Of a DNA stretch of 64,000 bases, positions 1 through 9,144 are shown piece by piece; the stretch's first letter is position 1; every line of letters starts with the position of its first letter. Made by a program: the position numbers and the translations under genes. Under the pieces are notes generated by a model. The model searched no databases. It was not told the DNA's origin and saw only the letters and a list, made by a program, of their open reading frames with translations. The stretch comes from an uncultured Candidatus Peregrinibacteria bacterium (GTDB taxonomy: Bacteria > Patescibacteriota > Gracilibacteria > Peribacterales > Peribacteraceae), in NCBI GenBank assembly GCA_903825315.1, contig CAIKAD010000005.1:1-64000 (forward strand), given 5' to 3'.

Positions 1-499
1 GATCATTATCACCAGCTTTCGCTTCTGATCGACATGTCCGTCTCACAGTTAGGCTCACTTGTGCGATTACACGACGGCGCCGATTTCCATCCGGAGTTAG
101 TGAACCATTGCGCGCCTCCGTTACACTTTAGGAGGCAACCGCCCCAGTTAAACTACCCAGCAAACACTGTCCTCCGCTCTGTTTCAGAGACGGAGTGAGC
201 GACGTCGGAACGCGAGGGTGGTATCTCAACGGCCCCTCCACCGCAGCCAAAGCCACGACTTCAAAGGGTCCCACCTATCCTGCGCACGCAAACCAACGAC
301 GCAATGTCAGCATATAGTAAAGCTTCATAGGGTCTTTTCGTCCTACCGTGATCTACCCGGCATTTGCGCCGGGACTGAAATTTCACCGGACCTCGCGTCG
401 AGACAGTGCCCAGACCGTTATACCATTCGTGCGGGTCGGAACTTCATTGAGGTTCCCCCGGTGGTTAACCGGGACTCCCGCTAGGGGAGCGCACTAACC

Positions 500-573
500 G
501 TATGTGGAATTTCGTATGTGGTATTTGGCATCAACATTATTTCAGATTCCAAATTCCGTATTCCAGATACACG
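500..573. repeat. Word-repeat inverted repeat inside the intron
   Basis: The left arm (500-529, words GTATGTGGAATTT and GTATGTGGTATTTGG) is an imperfect inverted copy of the right arm (543-573, words GATTCCAAATTCC and GTATTCCAGATAC). It forms a long irregular hairpin near the 3' side of the group I intron. The style (short near-identical words tandemly arranged on each arm) is the same as in several intergenic spacers of this window. Confidence 0.6.
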
Positions 574-996
574 CTGGTTTTTTACTGCGGTGCAATTTCA
601 CCGCGCCCTGTGTCGCCACAGGGATCGGACTTTCTCTTCTTCCTGACGATGCAGGAGCGTGGCGTAAAGTCTCTGAGGATCTCCTTCGCTTTCGCTCGGG
701 GTTTCCTGCTGATTGTCCCTCGCCATAAACCGGAGCTCAAAGAGCGACTGGTTCATGGACCACTCCGTACCTTGCGGCATGGGAGATACAGGGAGATTCC
801 AGCATATGGCCACGTTAAAGCACTGTTTTGACGGTCTGATTATCATTCATTCTTGAACTGGCATGGATAAGAAAATTCGTTTGAGCCCATCCCCCGCTCG
901 GTGCGAGGGATGCCACCGTGTCTCGACGGTGGGACTTCTCAAAAACACTGCAGAAACTCCTCAGTGCCGATCCTTGCGGATCGTTCGGGCAAGCTT

Positions 997-1027
997 GCCA
1001 CGTTGCGCCGAAAGCGCTTTACGTGGT
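997..1027. repeat. GC hairpin in intron P1 extension, copy 1
   Basis: A hairpin with outer arms GCCAC/GTGGT and the inner segment GCGCCGAAAGCGC lies between the 5' splice site (1035/1036) and the guide sequence (985-990), so it extends the P1 stem-loop. A near-identical sequence (GCCACATGGCGCCGAAGCGC, then TTTACGTGGC) occurs at 3365-3394 in the leader of the same 23S transcript. Confidence 0.65.
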
Positions 1028-1035
1028 TATCGACC

Positions 1036-1082
<47 letters not shown>

Positions 1083-1574
1083 GCGTTCGCTAGGGCTTAG
1101 ATCGGAGGCATACACCCCCTCACGTGACCTTCTAGCACTGGCCAGGCATCAGCCCCTATACATAGCCTTACGGCTTCGCAGGGACCTGTGCTTTTGATAA
1201 ACAGTCGCCTGGGCTCTTTTGTTGCAACCACGCGCATTGCTGCGCATGGTAGTCCTTATCCCGAAGTTACGGACGCTTCATTGCCGAGTTCCTTAACGCG
1301 AGTTTTCCCGTTCACCTAGGTCTACTCGACCACCCCACCGGTGTTGGTCTGCGGTACGGTCTCACGAGACTCTCGAAGCGATGGTTTTCTTGGAAGCAGA
1401 AACAGTCAGACTCGACCCCTTACGGGGCCATTTGGGATCGGCACTCAACTCAAGCGGGGGATTTGCCTCCCGCTCTCAACGCTTTATGCCTTCCACGTGC
1501 AGTCAATCACACGCTCTGGTGTTCCCGCTCCGTCACACCGCTCCTAGAATGCCAGTATCCTTTCTGTCAGGCAT

Positions 1575-1700
1575 ATTCTCCACCACCCTACTCCGTAGGA
1601 AAGTCCCAAATTCCAAGTACCAAGTACCAACACAGATACATGCATTGGTGCTTGAGCCTTGATGCTTGGTGCTTCGATACGAAGCACGGTGGTGGAGAAT
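1575..1700. repeat. Hairpin insertion in 23S domain III, same family as 2611-2732
   Basis: A perfect 13-bp terminal stem (ATTCTCCACCACC at 1575-1587 with its complement at 1688-1700) encloses a mini-hairpin CCTACTCCGTAGG, a word-repeat section (CCAAGTACCAAGTACCAA) and a second mini-hairpin (GTGCTTCGATACGAAGCAC). E. coli has nothing comparable at this point, roughly helices 58-59. Ends and inner order match the insertion at 2611-2732, so the two are copies of one element. Confidence 0.85.
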
Positions 1701-2078
1701 AGAGGTCGGACAAACTCTCAACTGACACCCTTGATCGATTCCCGTGAGGTGCAGGAATATTGACCTGCTGTCCATCGGCTACGCCTTTCGGCCTGACCTT
1801 AGGACCGACTAACCCCACGCCGATTGCCGTTGCGTGGGAAACCTTGGGGATTCGGCGGGCAGGGTTTTCACCTGCCTAGTAGTTACTCATGCCAACATTC
1901 TCGCTTCCGTACGCTCCACAGCACCTCACAGTACTGCTTCGCAGCTGTACGGAACGCTCCTCTACTACGACCTGATGCCCGAAGGCATCAGGACATTCAC
2001 CGCTTCGGTGTACCGTTTAGCCCCGTTGAATATTCGGCGCATCGATGCGTCGACCAGTGAGCTGTTACGCTTTCTTTA

Positions 2079-2109
<31 letters not shown>

Positions 2110-2610
2110 TTGTCGAAGCACTGACACTTCCTTTACCACTTAACGGTACTTTGGGACCTTAGCGAATGATGAGGGTTCTTTCCCTTTCGACGATGGCAGT
2201 TCGCTGTCACCGTCTCACTCCCGTCGCCTTTGACGGTAGGTATTCGGAGTTTGTCAGGATTTGGCAGGTCGAGGAGACCCCCGCATCCAAACAGTCGCTC
2301 TACCCCCTACCATGCACGACGAGGCTGCCCCTAAAGGCATTTCGAGGAGAACCAGCTATCTCCGGGTTCGGTAAGCTTTTCACTCCCATCCACAAGTCAT
2401 CCCAACGTCTTGCGATACGTTATGGTGCGGGCCTCCAGCCGCCTTTCGGCGACCTTCACCCTGCTCATGGATAGCTCACCCGGTTTCGGGTCTTGTCCCT
2501 GCGACGACGCCCTATTTGGACTCGCTTTCGCTCCGGCTCCGGCTGAATCTGCCTTAGCCAAGCCACAGGGAACAAAGTCGTTGGCTCATTATGCAAAAGG
2601 AACACTGTGA

Positions 2611-2732
2611 CCCCTACCACCCTACTTCGTAGGGAAATCCCAAATCCCAAGCACCAACGACCAAAGACGATTCGTTTTGGTCATTGGGATTTTGGTAATT
2701 GGAAAATTCCGTGCGAAGCACGGTGGTAGGGG
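2611..2732. repeat. Hairpin insertion in 23S helix 25 (IVS-like), same family as 1575-1700
   Basis: An 11-bp terminal stem (CCCCTACCACC at 2611-2621 with its complement at 2722-2732) encloses mini-hairpin CCTACTTCGTAGG, an inverted word repeat (CAAATCCCAAGCACCAA against TTTTGGTCATTGGGATTTT) and mini-hairpin CCGTGCGAAGCACGG. It replaces the tip of helix 25, the classic position of intervening sequences that RNase III removes in Salmonella and other bacteria. Fragmented 23S rRNA is therefore a possible outcome (inference). Confidence 0.85.
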
Positions 2733-3364
2733 CTCCAATTCCTTGAACGCATCACATTTCAGAGACTATTTCATCCCCCTTCCGGGGTGCTTTTCACCTT
2801 TCCCTCACGGTACTATCCGCTATTGATCTCTGCACCTGCTTTAGCCTTGGATGGTGGTCCACCCAGCTTCGGGCCGGATTACACGTGTCCGACCTTACTC
2901 AGGATACTCCTACCGCCTTCTGCCATTTCGTCTACGGGGCTATCACCCTCTATGGCCGCCCTTTCCAGGGACGTTCGCCTATGGAAGAAGTGTCGGATAT
3001 CGGAGTCCTACAACCCCTCGTGCAAGCACGAGGTTTGGGCTGTTCCCTGTTCGCTCGCCACTACTAAGGGAATCTCTATATTGATTTCTCTTCCTCCGGT
3101 ACTGAGATGTTTCAGTTCCCAGAGTGACCTTCGCGCGCATGAAGCGCGGATCCTAGAACATAACTTCTAGGGGGTTTCCCCATTCGGAGATCTTCGGCTG
3201 GTAGCGCCTGCCTAGCGGCTCACCGAAGCATATCGCAGCTGGCCACGTCCTTCATCGGAGTGCAGAGTCGAGGCATCCATGTGATGCGATGAGTAACATT
3301 TTTCTTATCACGAGCGCCCGAAGGCGTCGTGATGTCCTATTCATGTGCTACAACCTGGGTACGT

Positions 3365-3394
3365 GCCACATGGCGCCGAAGCGCTTTACGTGGC
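3365..3394. repeat. GC hairpin in 23S leader, copy 2
   Basis: Perfect outer arms GCCAC/GTGGC with inner GGCGCCGAAGCGC lie about 60 nt upstream of the 23S 5' end. The element is nearly identical to the hairpin at 997-1027 inside the 23S intron. It may be a processing or folding signal, or a small mobile hairpin. Confidence 0.6.
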
Positions 3395-3579
3395 AGACAC
3401 CTTAGCCATAGACATGTGTCCGTTATTCCTTGCGCGATAGGATACGCGCAGGGAATTGAAATTCAGTTTGATCAAATTTCATCGAGCCGATGATTCCAAG
3501 AAACGTACGGGCAGCAACGCCACCCCTCCCGTCCACGAGGAACGGAAGGCGCTCTTCTTTATGCCGGTTTCGCCGGGAT

Positions 3580-3610
3580 AAAAAAGAGCGGGTGGCTCAC
3601 GCACACCCGC
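3580..3610 (-). terminator. Terminator-like hairpin in the 23S leader
   Basis: On the minus strand GCGGGTG and CACCCGC form a stem followed directly by TCTTTTTT. It lies about 60-90 nt after the predicted start of transcription (about 3667) and about 275 nt before the 23S 5' end. It either ends a short separate RNA of about 88 nt or acts as an attenuator that rRNA antitermination must overcome. Confidence 0.7.
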
Positions 3611-3673
3611 AGGAATTTCGTCTCAGAAGACGATAGTCCTACGAGTGATTGAGCTGCACCATAGAGCCCGCAT

Positions 3674-3701
3674 ATCTTAGAGGAGGATCAAAAAGGGTCA
3701 A
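3674..3701 (-). promoter_or_regulatory. Promoter of the 23S rRNA transcript
   Basis: On the minus strand TTGACC (3701-3696) and TAAGAT (3679-3674) are separated by 16 nt, predicting a start near 3667. This is the best sigma-70-type promoter between ssb and the 23S gene and supports independent transcription of 23S. Confidence 0.65.
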
Positions 3702-4159
3702 GCTCAATTGGAGAGATTTTTTGCACAGGAAAGCCGTTTTCTCCACAAAAGCCCCCTCTGTTCCCATGAACAGATTGTAAGATTTTTCGCATCCTTTAGC
3801 TAAAATCAGGCATTCAGTCATCGAGCTCCACCCCCTTTTTCACAACACAGGAACGATGTGGATCCGGCCGGCGAATGAACCTCATGTGTCTCCCGGTAGA
3901 GCCGGGATAGCATCGCTCAGGCATGGATCACACCACGAACGTTGTGACGTGCCACTGCCATCACCCATGCCTGCTGTTCGAAATCCGCCAGATACGCCAA
4001 CCGCATGTTCTCCGTACGACGCAAGCCTTGTCGCATCCATGAGTGCATGGAACACGCGCGCACGACACAATATGACAAATCGCTGTTCTTCCGATCGTCA
4101 GGAATACAAGGACGGCCGCCTACCGGCGACCGCCCCTTCTACAGCCAAGATACGTGTTA
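3702..4159. other. Spacer between ssb and 23S promoter; one possible 43-codon frame
   Basis: No recognisable RNA gene is seen here. A minus-strand frame 4048-3917 would encode a 43-residue peptide containing ADFEQQAWVMAVARHNVRG; the composition looks protein-like, but there is no ribosome site and no homolog is recognised. Treat it as unproven. Confidence 0.3.
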
Positions 4160-4534
4160 TTACGCAGCCACTGCTTCCTCCGCCACAGCCGCTACCGCCG
4201 CTCCCTTCTTGGACGAAAGCAGCACGAGACGGTCCACAAGAATCTCCGTGCGACTGTGGGGCTTGCCGTCCTTCTCCCACTTGTTGGTATGAAGGTGGCC
4301 TTCCACGTAGAGCGGCGTGCCCTTGGCAATGCGCTTGCCGGCGAAATCCGCAAGGCTGCCGAAGCAGACCAGGCTATGGAATTCGGGCTCGCGTTGCATC
4401 TCGCCCTTGGCGTCCTTCCACGCGCGGGTAGTGGCAAGTCCCAAGGCGGTTACCTGTTGACCCGTCTTGGTGGCGCGCACCTCGGCATCCCGCGTGGCGT
4501 TGCCGAGCAGCGTAACCCTGTTCACGTTGAACAT
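4160..4534 (-). CDS. ssb: Single-stranded DNA-binding protein
   Basis: The 124-residue protein has the single OB fold of bacterial SSB. It opens with NVNRVTLLGNATRDAEVR, followed by the conserved HSLVCFGSLADF and LYVEGHLHTNKWEKDGK segments. It coats ssDNA during replication, repair and recombination. It is shorter than E. coli SSB (178 residues): the usual disordered tail and its acidic DDDIPF-like tip, which recruits partner proteins, are absent, and the chain ends in an Ala-rich stretch. It lies downstream of rpoB, 311 nt away and behind the rpoB terminator, so it is probably transcribed separately. No Shine-Dalgarno is seen before the ATG. Confidence 0.93.
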   Translation of the reverse strand: MFNVNRVTLLGNATRDAEVRATKTGQQVTALGLATTRAWKDAKGEMQREPEFHSLVCFGSLADFAGKRIAKGTPLYVEGHLHTNKWEKDGKPHSRTEILVDRLVLLSSKKGAAVAAVAEEAVAA

Positions 4535-4689
4535 AGAAAATGGGGGGAAAAGAAATACAGCGGATTACAGTAAAATGAATACCCTGAGTGGTGGGAGGGT
4601 CCAACGGAACGATTCTGCGATCAGCACTTATTTTTTGGCTTCTACTAGGGCTCCCGGAAGTTCCATGAGGACGCGGAACTCCCCCCTGT

Positions 4690-4776
4690 CCGACCATGAT
4701 TTGAAGGATTAATAGGATGAGCTTGATTCGAAACCATGGATAATCATGGAAATCCTTTCATCAAGTGAATCATGGT
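4690..4776. repeat. Word-repeat inverted repeat between rpoB and ssb
   Basis: The left arm (CCATGATTTGAAGGATTAAT) and right arm (reverse complement CCATGATTCACTTGATGAAA, then GGATT) form an imperfect hairpin built from the words CATGATT and GGATT. It is one of several such elements in the window. The rest of the 4535-4845 spacer holds only the rpoB terminator. Confidence 0.5.
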
Positions 4777-4781
4777 ACAGA

Positions 4782-4813
4782 CAAAAGGGACGCCGCTCTT
4801 CGCAGCGTCCCCC
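4782..4813 (-). terminator. Rho-independent terminator of rpoB
   Basis: On the minus strand GGGACGCTGC...GCGGCGTCCC forms a strong stem followed by TTTTGTCT. It begins about 33 nt after the rpoB stop codon. Confidence 0.85.
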
Positions 4814-4845
4814 ATATTCCTATCTTCGGATACTCCACTACCCGA

Positions 4846-7800
4846 TCATGCATTGTCCGCCGACTCTTCACTCGCCGCCTCCTTCATCTCTTCCTTAGCC
4901 GTCTCGCCGGAGGCCTCCATTTCGGTGCCTTCCTCAATGCCGGCACGAACTTCTTCGGAAGTTTCTGTTTCGGCGCCCACCTGCTCCAACTCAGCAATCT
5001 TGTCTACTTCCGCAATCATTTCCTCAGCCTCTTCCTCAGCCTCCACGCGGGAACTCATTTCCACCACCTCAGCTTCTTCCTTCTCCATGGTCACGCGCTC
5101 CTCGGGTGGCACTTCTTCCTTAAACTTGAGGAGTTCCACTTTGAGGCCAAGCGCCTGGAGTTCTTTGACCAAGACGTTGAAGGACTCGGGGATGGAGGGG
5201 CGGCGGATCGGCTCGCCCTTAACGATGGACTCGTACGCCTTGCTGCGCCCGATGACGTCATCGGACTTTATGGTGAGCATTTCCTGCAGCGTGTATGCCG
5301 CGCCGTAGGCTTCAAGCGCCCACACTTCCATTTCTCCAAAGCGCTGTCCTCCGTGCTGCGCCTTGCCGCCGAGCGGCTGCTGCGTAACGAGGGAGTACGG
5401 TCCCACGCTGCGGGCGTGGATCTTGTCTTCCACAAGGTGGAGAAGTTTTAACATGTACACCTGGCCTACGGTCGTCTCGTGCGCAAACGGCTGACCGGTA
5501 CGGCCGTCGAAGAGCTGCACTTTTCCTCCGTGCGGCAACCCCGACGCATCGAGGAAGCCGGAGATCTGGTCGGGGGAAATGCCGTTGAGCGCAGGCGTGG
5601 CAATCTTTATGCCCAGTTGCTTGCATGCCCATCCAAGGTGCGTCTCCAGAATCTGTCCGATGTTCATACGAGACGTGACTCCGAGCGGGTTGAGGATGAT
5701 ATCCACGTGCGTCCCATCGGCGAGGAACGGCATGTCCTCCCTCGGCACGATGCGTGACACGACACCCTTGTTCCCGTGGCGGCCGGCCATCTTGTCTCCC
5801 ACCTGGATCTTGCGGGTCTGCGCCACGAATACCTTGATCTGCTTGAGAACACCCGTGGGAAGTTCGTCTCCCTCCGCGCGGTCAAAGACATGCACGTCCA
5901 CCACCTTGCCACCGGCGCCACCCGGGAGGCGGAGCGAGCTGTCTTTTACGTCCTTGGCCTTGTCGCCGAAGATCGCCTGCAACAGGCGCTCCTCCGGCGT
6001 GAGTTCTGTCTCGCCCTTGGGCGTAATCTTCCCCACCAGGATATCCCCTTCGTGGACAGTTGCGCCGATGCGCACAATGCCATCGGGGCCAAGGTCTTTG
6101 AGCTTGGCTTCACCCACGTTGGGAATATCGCGCGTGACAAGCTCGGGTCCAAGCTTGGTGTCGCGAACGTCCGTGATGTAGCTCTCGATATGGATGGAAT
6201 CGAAGTAACCCTCCTGCACCAGACGGTCGCTGATAATGACCGCGTCTTCAAAGTTGTAGCCTTCCCAGGAGAGGTAGGCAACAAGAAGGTTCTGCCCAAG
6301 TGCCAGTTCCCCGTTCTCGGTAGCGGAGCCGTCGGCGAGTGGTTCGCCGCGGCGAACGGTCTGCCCGCGCATCACGCGGGGGCGCATATTGAAGCACGTA
6401 CCCTGGTTGCTGCGGGTGAAGGTATGCAGCTTGTAGGTCTGTTTGCGACCGGAGCGGTAGACGACGGAAATGAATTGCGCGTCGGCCCCCGTCACTTCGC
6501 CATCCTCCTCAGCAAGCAGCGCCTGGCCCGCCGCGCGCGCGGCAAGGCCTTCCATACCCGTTCCCACAAGCGGAGCCTGCGGGCGAATGAGCGGAACAGC
6601 CTGGCGTTGCATGTTCGTTCCCATCGACGCGCGGGTGTTGTCGTCGTGCTCAAGGAACGGAATGAGCGCCGTGGAGACGGAGAGAATCTGTCGTGGAGAA
6701 ACGTCTACGTGCGTCACATCGCGGACGTGCGCAAGGAGCGGCTCGCCGGACTTGCGGGACGAAACACGCGTGGTGTGCAACTCACCCAGCTCCGTAAGCT
6801 CGGTCTGCGCCTGCGCGATGGTGAGGTGGCGCTCCTGTTCCGCGTCCACAAAGGTCACCTTACTGGTCACATACGCGCGAACGGGAACCTCGTTTTTCCC
6901 CTCTTTCTTGATGAGAGAGCAGATTTTGCGGGCGAGCTCCTTGGTGTCCACCCTCTCTCCTTCCTTGGCAATGATCTTGCGGCTCTCCTTGACGGTCACA
7001 TCCAGAATACGGCCGACCAGCTTATCCGGATCCAAGGGGACCGTGTGCTTCACCTCGCGGTACGGAGTCTCGAGGAAGCCATATTCATTGACGCGCGCAA
7101 AGCTGGCCAAGTGAACGACGAGTCCAATGTTGGGTCCTTCCGGAGTGGCAATGGGACAAATACGGCCATAGTGGGAAGTATGCACGTCGCGAACGTCAAA
7201 GCTCGCGCGCTCGCGGGAGAGTCCTCCGGGCCCCATGGCGGAGAGGCGACGCTTACAGGCAAGTTCGGCCAGCGGGTTCGTCTGGTCCATGAACTGCGAG
7301 AGCTGCGATGATGCAAAGAACTCGCGCATCGCGGCGGTGATGGGACGGCAATTGATGAGCTGAGTGGGAGTGACGGTTTCCAGATCCATAACCGTCATGC
7401 GATCCTTAACAATGCGCTCCGTGCGCACAAGACCGACACGATACTTGTTCTGGACCAGTTCCCCGACGGAACGGACACGACGGTTGGACAGGTGATCGAT
7501 ATCATCGGCAACACCCATGCCGTTGTTGAGGCGGATGAGCTCGCGGAGAATCTCGATAAAATCCTTCACCTGGAACACCCGGTGCGCCTCGTCGCTCGGC
7601 GTTTCAACGTTAAACCGGCGATTGAGCTTGTACCGGGCAATGTTGCCCATGTCGTATTTCTTGAAGTCGAAGAACAGGGAATCGATCAGTTGCTTGGCGT
7701 TCTCAGGGGTAGCGAGATCGCCGGGGCGGATCTTGCGGTACACGCTCTGGTACGCATCCTCCACCGTGCGAACAGGATCCTTCTCCAGGGTGGTGAGAAT

Positions 7801-8778
7801 GTAGTCATGCTCGGCATCCGTCACATCCTTGAAGAGATCGAGAATCTTGGCATCGGTGTCGTACCCGAACACGCGCAGCAGTTGCGTGATATGGATCTTG
7901 CGCTTGCGATCGATCTTGCAAGTAATAATCCCGCGCCGGTCCGTCTCCACCTCCAGCCATACACCGCGCTTGGGGATTACCTTGGCGGCATGGTACTTGG
8001 GGTAATCCGGCATCTTGCTGAAGAACACGCCCGGGGACCGTACGAGCTGGTGAATAACCACGCGCTCTATGCCGTCCACGATAAATGTGCCGCCTTCTGT
8101 CATGAGCGGAATAGAACCGAGGAAGACATCCTGCTCCTTGATTTCACCCGTCTCCTTGTTAATGAGCTGCACGTGACCCTTCATAGCCGCCTCATAACTC
8201 AGGTTGCGGCGGCGGCAGGTGTCGGGGTCGTACTTTGGAGGATCGAACGTGTGGCCGAGAATACGGAGTTCCATCTTCTTTCCGGAAAAATCGGTGATGG
8301 GGGAGATTTCCTCGAGTAGTTCCTTGAGACCTTCCGTGAGGAACCACTGGTAACTCTGAATCTGCATCTCGATGAGTGAGGGCACCTGCACCTCGGAATC
8401 CTCGTCCACCAGGTACACGCGTCCATCTTCCAATTTCTTCGCCTTGATAGGATCCGGGAAGTCCTGGAGAACAGCAGGGATGCGACCGATGAGCGGGCGT
8501 ACGTGCGGCACGAGGCGCGGAAGCACGTCGGCTCCCACCTGCATCTGATAGCCCTTGCGCTCGGGCATGCGCTTTGTGCTCTTGCCCTCCATAGCCTTGC
8601 CTGCCGGCTTGGGAGCCTCCTTCTTTGGCTCGGGCTTCTTCGCTTCACCTTTCTTCTTCAAAGAGAACGAGGCCGACTTGGTCGACTTCTTGTTTTCCGG
8701 CTTCCGTACTACGGATGCCTTCTTCTTCGGAGGATTCTTCTTGTGATTATTCTTGGACGGCTTCTTCTTGCTGGCCAT
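4846..8778 (-). CDS. rpoB: DNA-directed RNA polymerase subunit beta
   Basis: This is the 1310-residue beta subunit. The rifampicin region (SSQLSQFMDQTNPL, then GPGGLSRERASF), CPIATPEGPNIGL, NMRPRVMRGQ, GDKMAGRHGNKGVVS and the C-terminal GGQRFGEMEVWALEAYGAA are all present. The start at 8778 (MASKKKPSK) is preferred over an upstream ATG at 9033 because a good promoter (TTGACG-16-TAAACT, 8933-8960) lies between them. Relative to standard RpoB there is a Lys-rich N-terminal extension of about 80-100 residues and a Glu-rich C-terminal tail of about 80 residues. rpoC and the rplKAJL genes that usually flank rpoB are absent here. The residue matching E. coli His526 is Cys. Confidence 0.97.
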   Translation of the reverse strand: MASKKKPSKNNHKKNPPKKKASVVRKPENKKSTKSASFSLKKKGEAKKPEPKKEAPKPAGKAMEGKSTKRMPERKGYQMQVGADVLPRLVPHVRPLIGRIPAVLQDFPDPIKAKKLEDGRVYLVDEDSEVQVPSLIEMQIQSYQWFLTEGLKELLEEISPITDFSGKKMELRILGHTFDPPKYDPDTCRRRNLSYEAAMKGHVQLINKETGEIKEQDVFLGSIPLMTEGGTFIVDGIERVVIHQLVRSPGVFFSKMPDYPKYHAAKVIPKRGVWLEVETDRRGIITCKIDRKRKIHITQLLRVFGYDTDAKILDLFKDVTDAEHDYILTTLEKDPVRTVEDAYQSVYRKIRPGDLATPENAKQLIDSLFFDFKKYDMGNIARYKLNRRFNVETPSDEAHRVFQVKDFIEILRELIRLNNGMGVADDIDHLSNRRVRSVGELVQNKYRVGLVRTERIVKDRMTVMDLETVTPTQLINCRPITAAMREFFASSQLSQFMDQTNPLAELACKRRLSAMGPGGLSRERASFDVRDVHTSHYGRICPIATPEGPNIGLVVHLASFARVNEYGFLETPYREVKHTVPLDPDKLVGRILDVTVKESRKIIAKEGERVDTKELARKICSLIKKEGKNEVPVRAYVTSKVTFVDAEQERHLTIAQAQTELTELGELHTTRVSSRKSGEPLLAHVRDVTHVDVSPRQILSVSTALIPFLEHDDNTRASMGTNMQRQAVPLIRPQAPLVGTGMEGLAARAAGQALLAEEDGEVTGADAQFISVVYRSGRKQTYKLHTFTRSNQGTCFNMRPRVMRGQTVRRGEPLADGSATENGELALGQNLLVAYLSWEGYNFEDAVIISDRLVQEGYFDSIHIESYITDVRDTKLGPELVTRDIPNVGEAKLKDLGPDGIVRIGATVHEGDILVGKITPKGETELTPEERLLQAIFGDKAKDVKDSSLRLPGGAGGKVVDVHVFDRAEGDELPTGVLKQIKVFVAQTRKIQVGDKMAGRHGNKGVVSRIVPREDMPFLADGTHVDIILNPLGVTSRMNIGQILETHLGWACKQLGIKIATPALNGISPDQISGFLDASGLPHGGKVQLFDGRTGQPFAHETTVGQVYMLKLLHLVEDKIHARSVGPYSLVTQQPLGGKAQHGGQRFGEMEVWALEAYGAAYTLQEMLTIKSDDVIGRSKAYESIVKGEPIRRPSIPESFNVLVKELQALGLKVELLKFKEEVPPEERVTMEKEEAEVVEMSSRVEAEEEAEEMIAEVDKIAELEQVGAETETSEEVRAGIEEGTEMEASGETAKEEMKEAASEESADNA

Positions 8779-9144
8779 AATAAGAGAGAGGGAATGAAGA
8801 TTGCCCACCAAGCCGGGAAGGCCGAGGGGATCTTCACGGGATCCAGACTCAAGAGAACACTGCTGGATTTCTCCCGCGAAGGTGGGCACGACTCTCACAA
8901 CACAATCGGAAGCCGCCGTGCGATGTGCAGGTAGTTTACGTTCTTTTTGGCGTACGTCAAAGGATTTTCTGGGGCATTTTGTTGATTTTTTTCTGCCACG
9001 AAAGAGCCCAGTTGCATCCGCTGCTTCTTCCATTTCCTTTTGGAGGAAAGAGCAAAACGGATCGTCTCGAGGCTATCGTTTCACTATTCAAGAAATCCAC
9101 GACCAACCCTCCGCACACCTCGAACGGAATTCGTCGCAACATTC
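8779..9144. other. rpoB leader and speB-rpoB spacer
   Basis: This 366-nt stretch contains the rpoB promoter and a leader of about 148 nt (8926-8779). The part between the promoter and the speB stop shows no clear terminator or gene. Long frames on either strand here are shadows. Confidence 0.6.
8933..8960 (-). promoter_or_regulatory. rpoB promoter
   Basis: Minus-strand TTGACG (8960-8955), a 16-nt spacer and TAAACT (8938-8933) predict transcription from about 8926. Confidence 0.6.

Larger units (their letters stand above)
445..1035 (-). mobile_element. Group I intron in 23S rRNA at E. coli site L1951, no homing endonuclease
   Basis: The exon sequence ...CTTGTCGGGT (ending at 1036) and AAGTTCCGACC... 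(starting at 444) would be contiguous in a normal 23S; 591 nt separate them. The upstream exon ends in U and the intron ends in G, as group I introns require. An internal guide GCCCGA at 985-990 pairs with exon UCGGGU and leaves a terminal U-G wobble (P1). Near 610-690 the intron strand carries R- and S-like core elements (CAGAGACTTTACGCC and AGAGAAAGTCCGATCC). Helix-69 numbering puts the site after U1951, a known group I position. The only frame inside (598-846) shows no LAGLIDADG or GIY-YIG motif, so no homing endonuclease is encoded. Confidence 0.9.

Noticed and set aside
598-846. Possible intron-encoded protein (82 codons, minus strand)
   Set aside because: The frame covers the group I core itself and has no homing-endonuclease motif.
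5776-7311. 511-codon frame opposite rpoB, and similar long frames opposite other genes (9040-10548, 10277-11953, 12318-13409)
   Set aside because: All are antisense shadows of strongly supported genes in GC-rich third codon positions, with no recognisable domains or promoters.
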